This document shows, in pieces, positions 5,445 through 5,954 of a DNA stretch of 5,954 nt; positions within the stretch are counted from its first letter, which is position 1; each line of letters begins with the position of its first letter. The position numbers and the translations under genes were made by a program. Where the stretch lies: contig JAESTJ010000004.1 of the NCBI GenBank assembly GCA_016763615.1, positions 1-5,954 on the forward strand. The letters run 5' to 3'. This DNA is from Minisyncoccota bacterium. Lineage in GTDB: Bacteria > Patescibacteriota > Minisyncoccia > Phycocordibacterales > UBA2100. Under the pieces are notes generated by a model. It was not told the DNA's origin. It saw nothing but the letters and a program-made list of their open reading frames with translations, and did not search any database.

Positions 5445-5492
5445 TTGTACTGAATTAACTCTAGAGCTAGCTCTAGAGTTAATTCAGTACAA
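5445..5492. repeat. Perfect 48-bp palindrome (24-bp arms, no spacer)
   Basis: Positions 5445-5468 are the exact reverse complement of 5469-5492; the centre is GAGCTAGCTC and symmetry breaks at 5444/5493. It fills almost the whole gap between the stop of the C39-like gene (5494-5496) and the ribosome binding site of the AbrB-like gene. As RNA it would form a hairpin of up to about 22 bp. No T-run follows on either strand, so a classic intrinsic terminator is unlikely. A protein-binding operator, an RNA-processing or stability hairpin, or a recombination site are possible. Confidence 0.9.
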
Positions 5493-5493
5493 A

Positions 5494-5954
5494 CTATTTA
5501 CCCAGTGTACTCAAGGCAATCCCTCTACCCGCATAATACTTTATGAACTCTCTAACTGAAATCGTGTGATTCTCCTGAGTGCTGTGACTTACAAAACCAG
5601 ACGGGTTATGTAACGTTAAAGTCTTCATTTTTTTATCATATCCAATAACTAAAACTAAATGTCCTCCCTTCTGGTGCGCCTCTGCAGTTTTATATCCTCG
5701 AACGTTTGGATTTACCGAGACCATGACCAAATTTCCGTCTGAAAGTAATTTATATAAGCCACGGATATTGAGTCTTGTATAAACTTCAGCACGTACACCA
5801 TAATTACCAATCCAATTAGCAAATTCTTTATATTTCATATCTGAAATTCCACTAAACTCCTTATCGTAGACTTCGTGTTTCAAAGCCTCTTTCGCAAGGG
5901 AAACTATCCCCTTATTATTCCCTTTGGAATATTGCAGTGCCATAGAAGTACAAG
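5494..5954 (-). CDS. C39-like (papain-fold) cysteine peptidase, C-terminal part; runs off the right edge
   Basis: The visible part resembles Peptidase_C39_2-type proteins, papain-fold cysteine peptidases or peptidase-like domains often found in secreted or membrane-linked bacterial proteins. The catalytic-type histidine is in KGGHLVLVIGYD (His 95, counted from ATG 5943) and the following Asn is in LHNPSG (Asn 113), the usual His...Asn/Asp spacing. The reading frame stays open to the window edge. Three codons before ATG 5943 is TGT (Cys, 5952-5950), followed by TSMALQY, which resembles the helix after the catalytic Cys in C39 (CGPTSLAMVL-like). I therefore treat the gene as 5'-truncated by the window and ATG 5943 as internal. 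Whether this Cys or one further upstream is the nucleophile cannot be seen. Stop TAG at 5494-5496, directly against the 48-bp palindrome. Substrate unknown. Confidence 0.7.
   Translation of the reverse strand, partial: CTSMALQYSKGNNKGIVSLAKEALKHEVYDKEFSGISDMKYKEFANWIGNYGVRAEVYTRLNIRGLYKLLSDGNLVMVSVNPNVRGYKTAEAHQKGGHLVLVIGYDKKMKTLTLHNPSGFVSHSTQENHTISVREFIKYYAGRGIALSTLGK

Noticed and set aside
5445..5492. 48-bp palindrome as an intrinsic terminator of the C39-like gene
   Set aside because: The hairpin is strong, but neither side has a T-run, and perfect zero-spacer symmetry is not typical of terminators.
5494..5943. C39-like gene as a complete 149-residue protein starting at ATG 5943
   Set aside because: The frame is open to the window edge, a Cys codon and a C39-like helix continue upstream of the ATG, and without a Cys the protein would lack a nucleophile.

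Overview
ORGANISM. Every convincing gene lies on the minus strand. I read the window as a small-genome bacterium of the Candidate Phyla Radiation (Patescibacteria, most likely a Parcubacteria-type lineage). This is an inference from gene style: an O-antigen-ligase-like membrane protein with a C-terminal TPR domain next to murJ and lepA, starts mostly without Shine-Dalgarno motifs, and very compact spacing. No rRNA or ribosomal protein is present to fix the phylum. TGG is used for Trp and the stops seen are TAA and TAG, so nothing suggests a changed genetic code. LAYOUT, in minus-strand transcription order. (1) 5954-5494: 3' part of a C39-like cysteine peptidase gene that runs off the window edge. 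(2) 5492-5445: a perfect 48-bp palindrome. (3) 5422-5243: a 59-residue AbrB/MazE-type DNA-binding protein. (4) 5237-5216: a perfect 22-bp palindrome that touches the -35 box of the next promoter. (5) About 5182-4502: an RNase P RNA gene (rnpB) of about 680 nt, against roughly 350-400 nt in well-known bacteria, with its own promoter and a strong intrinsic terminator at 4495-4451. (6) A new promoter (extended -10, TGATATAAT) at 4440-4413, then a likely operon of three genes: a Wzy/WaaL-like polytopic protein with TPRs (4373-2004), murJ (1982-306) and lepA (299 to the left edge). HOW THE GENES FIT TOGETHER. The O-antigen-ligase-like protein and MurJ both handle undecaprenyl-linked envelope precursors: MurJ flips lipid II, and the ligase/polymerase-like protein probably moves a lipid-linked glycan. 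LepA (EF4) is a translation GTPase that probably shares the transcript without sharing the function. RNase P matures tRNA 5' ends. MOST UNUSUAL ELEMENT. The RNase P RNA keeps its catalytic core, with pairings I could trace for P1, P2, P4, P5, P8, P11 and P18, including compensatory changes relative to E. coli. It has gained two large peripheral arms. Both are built from a degenerate 7-nt repeat (GSGTTTA-like, for example GCGTTTA or GGGTTTA) arranged head to head, so that each array folds into a long imperfect hairpin. One arm replaces P9. The other sits between P5 and P7/P8, flanked by two look-alike 9-bp hairpins. P3 is also enlarged. The helices normally called P13/P14 and P16/P17 cannot be found, and the L15 tRNA-CCA-binding motif seems to read UGU instead of GGU.
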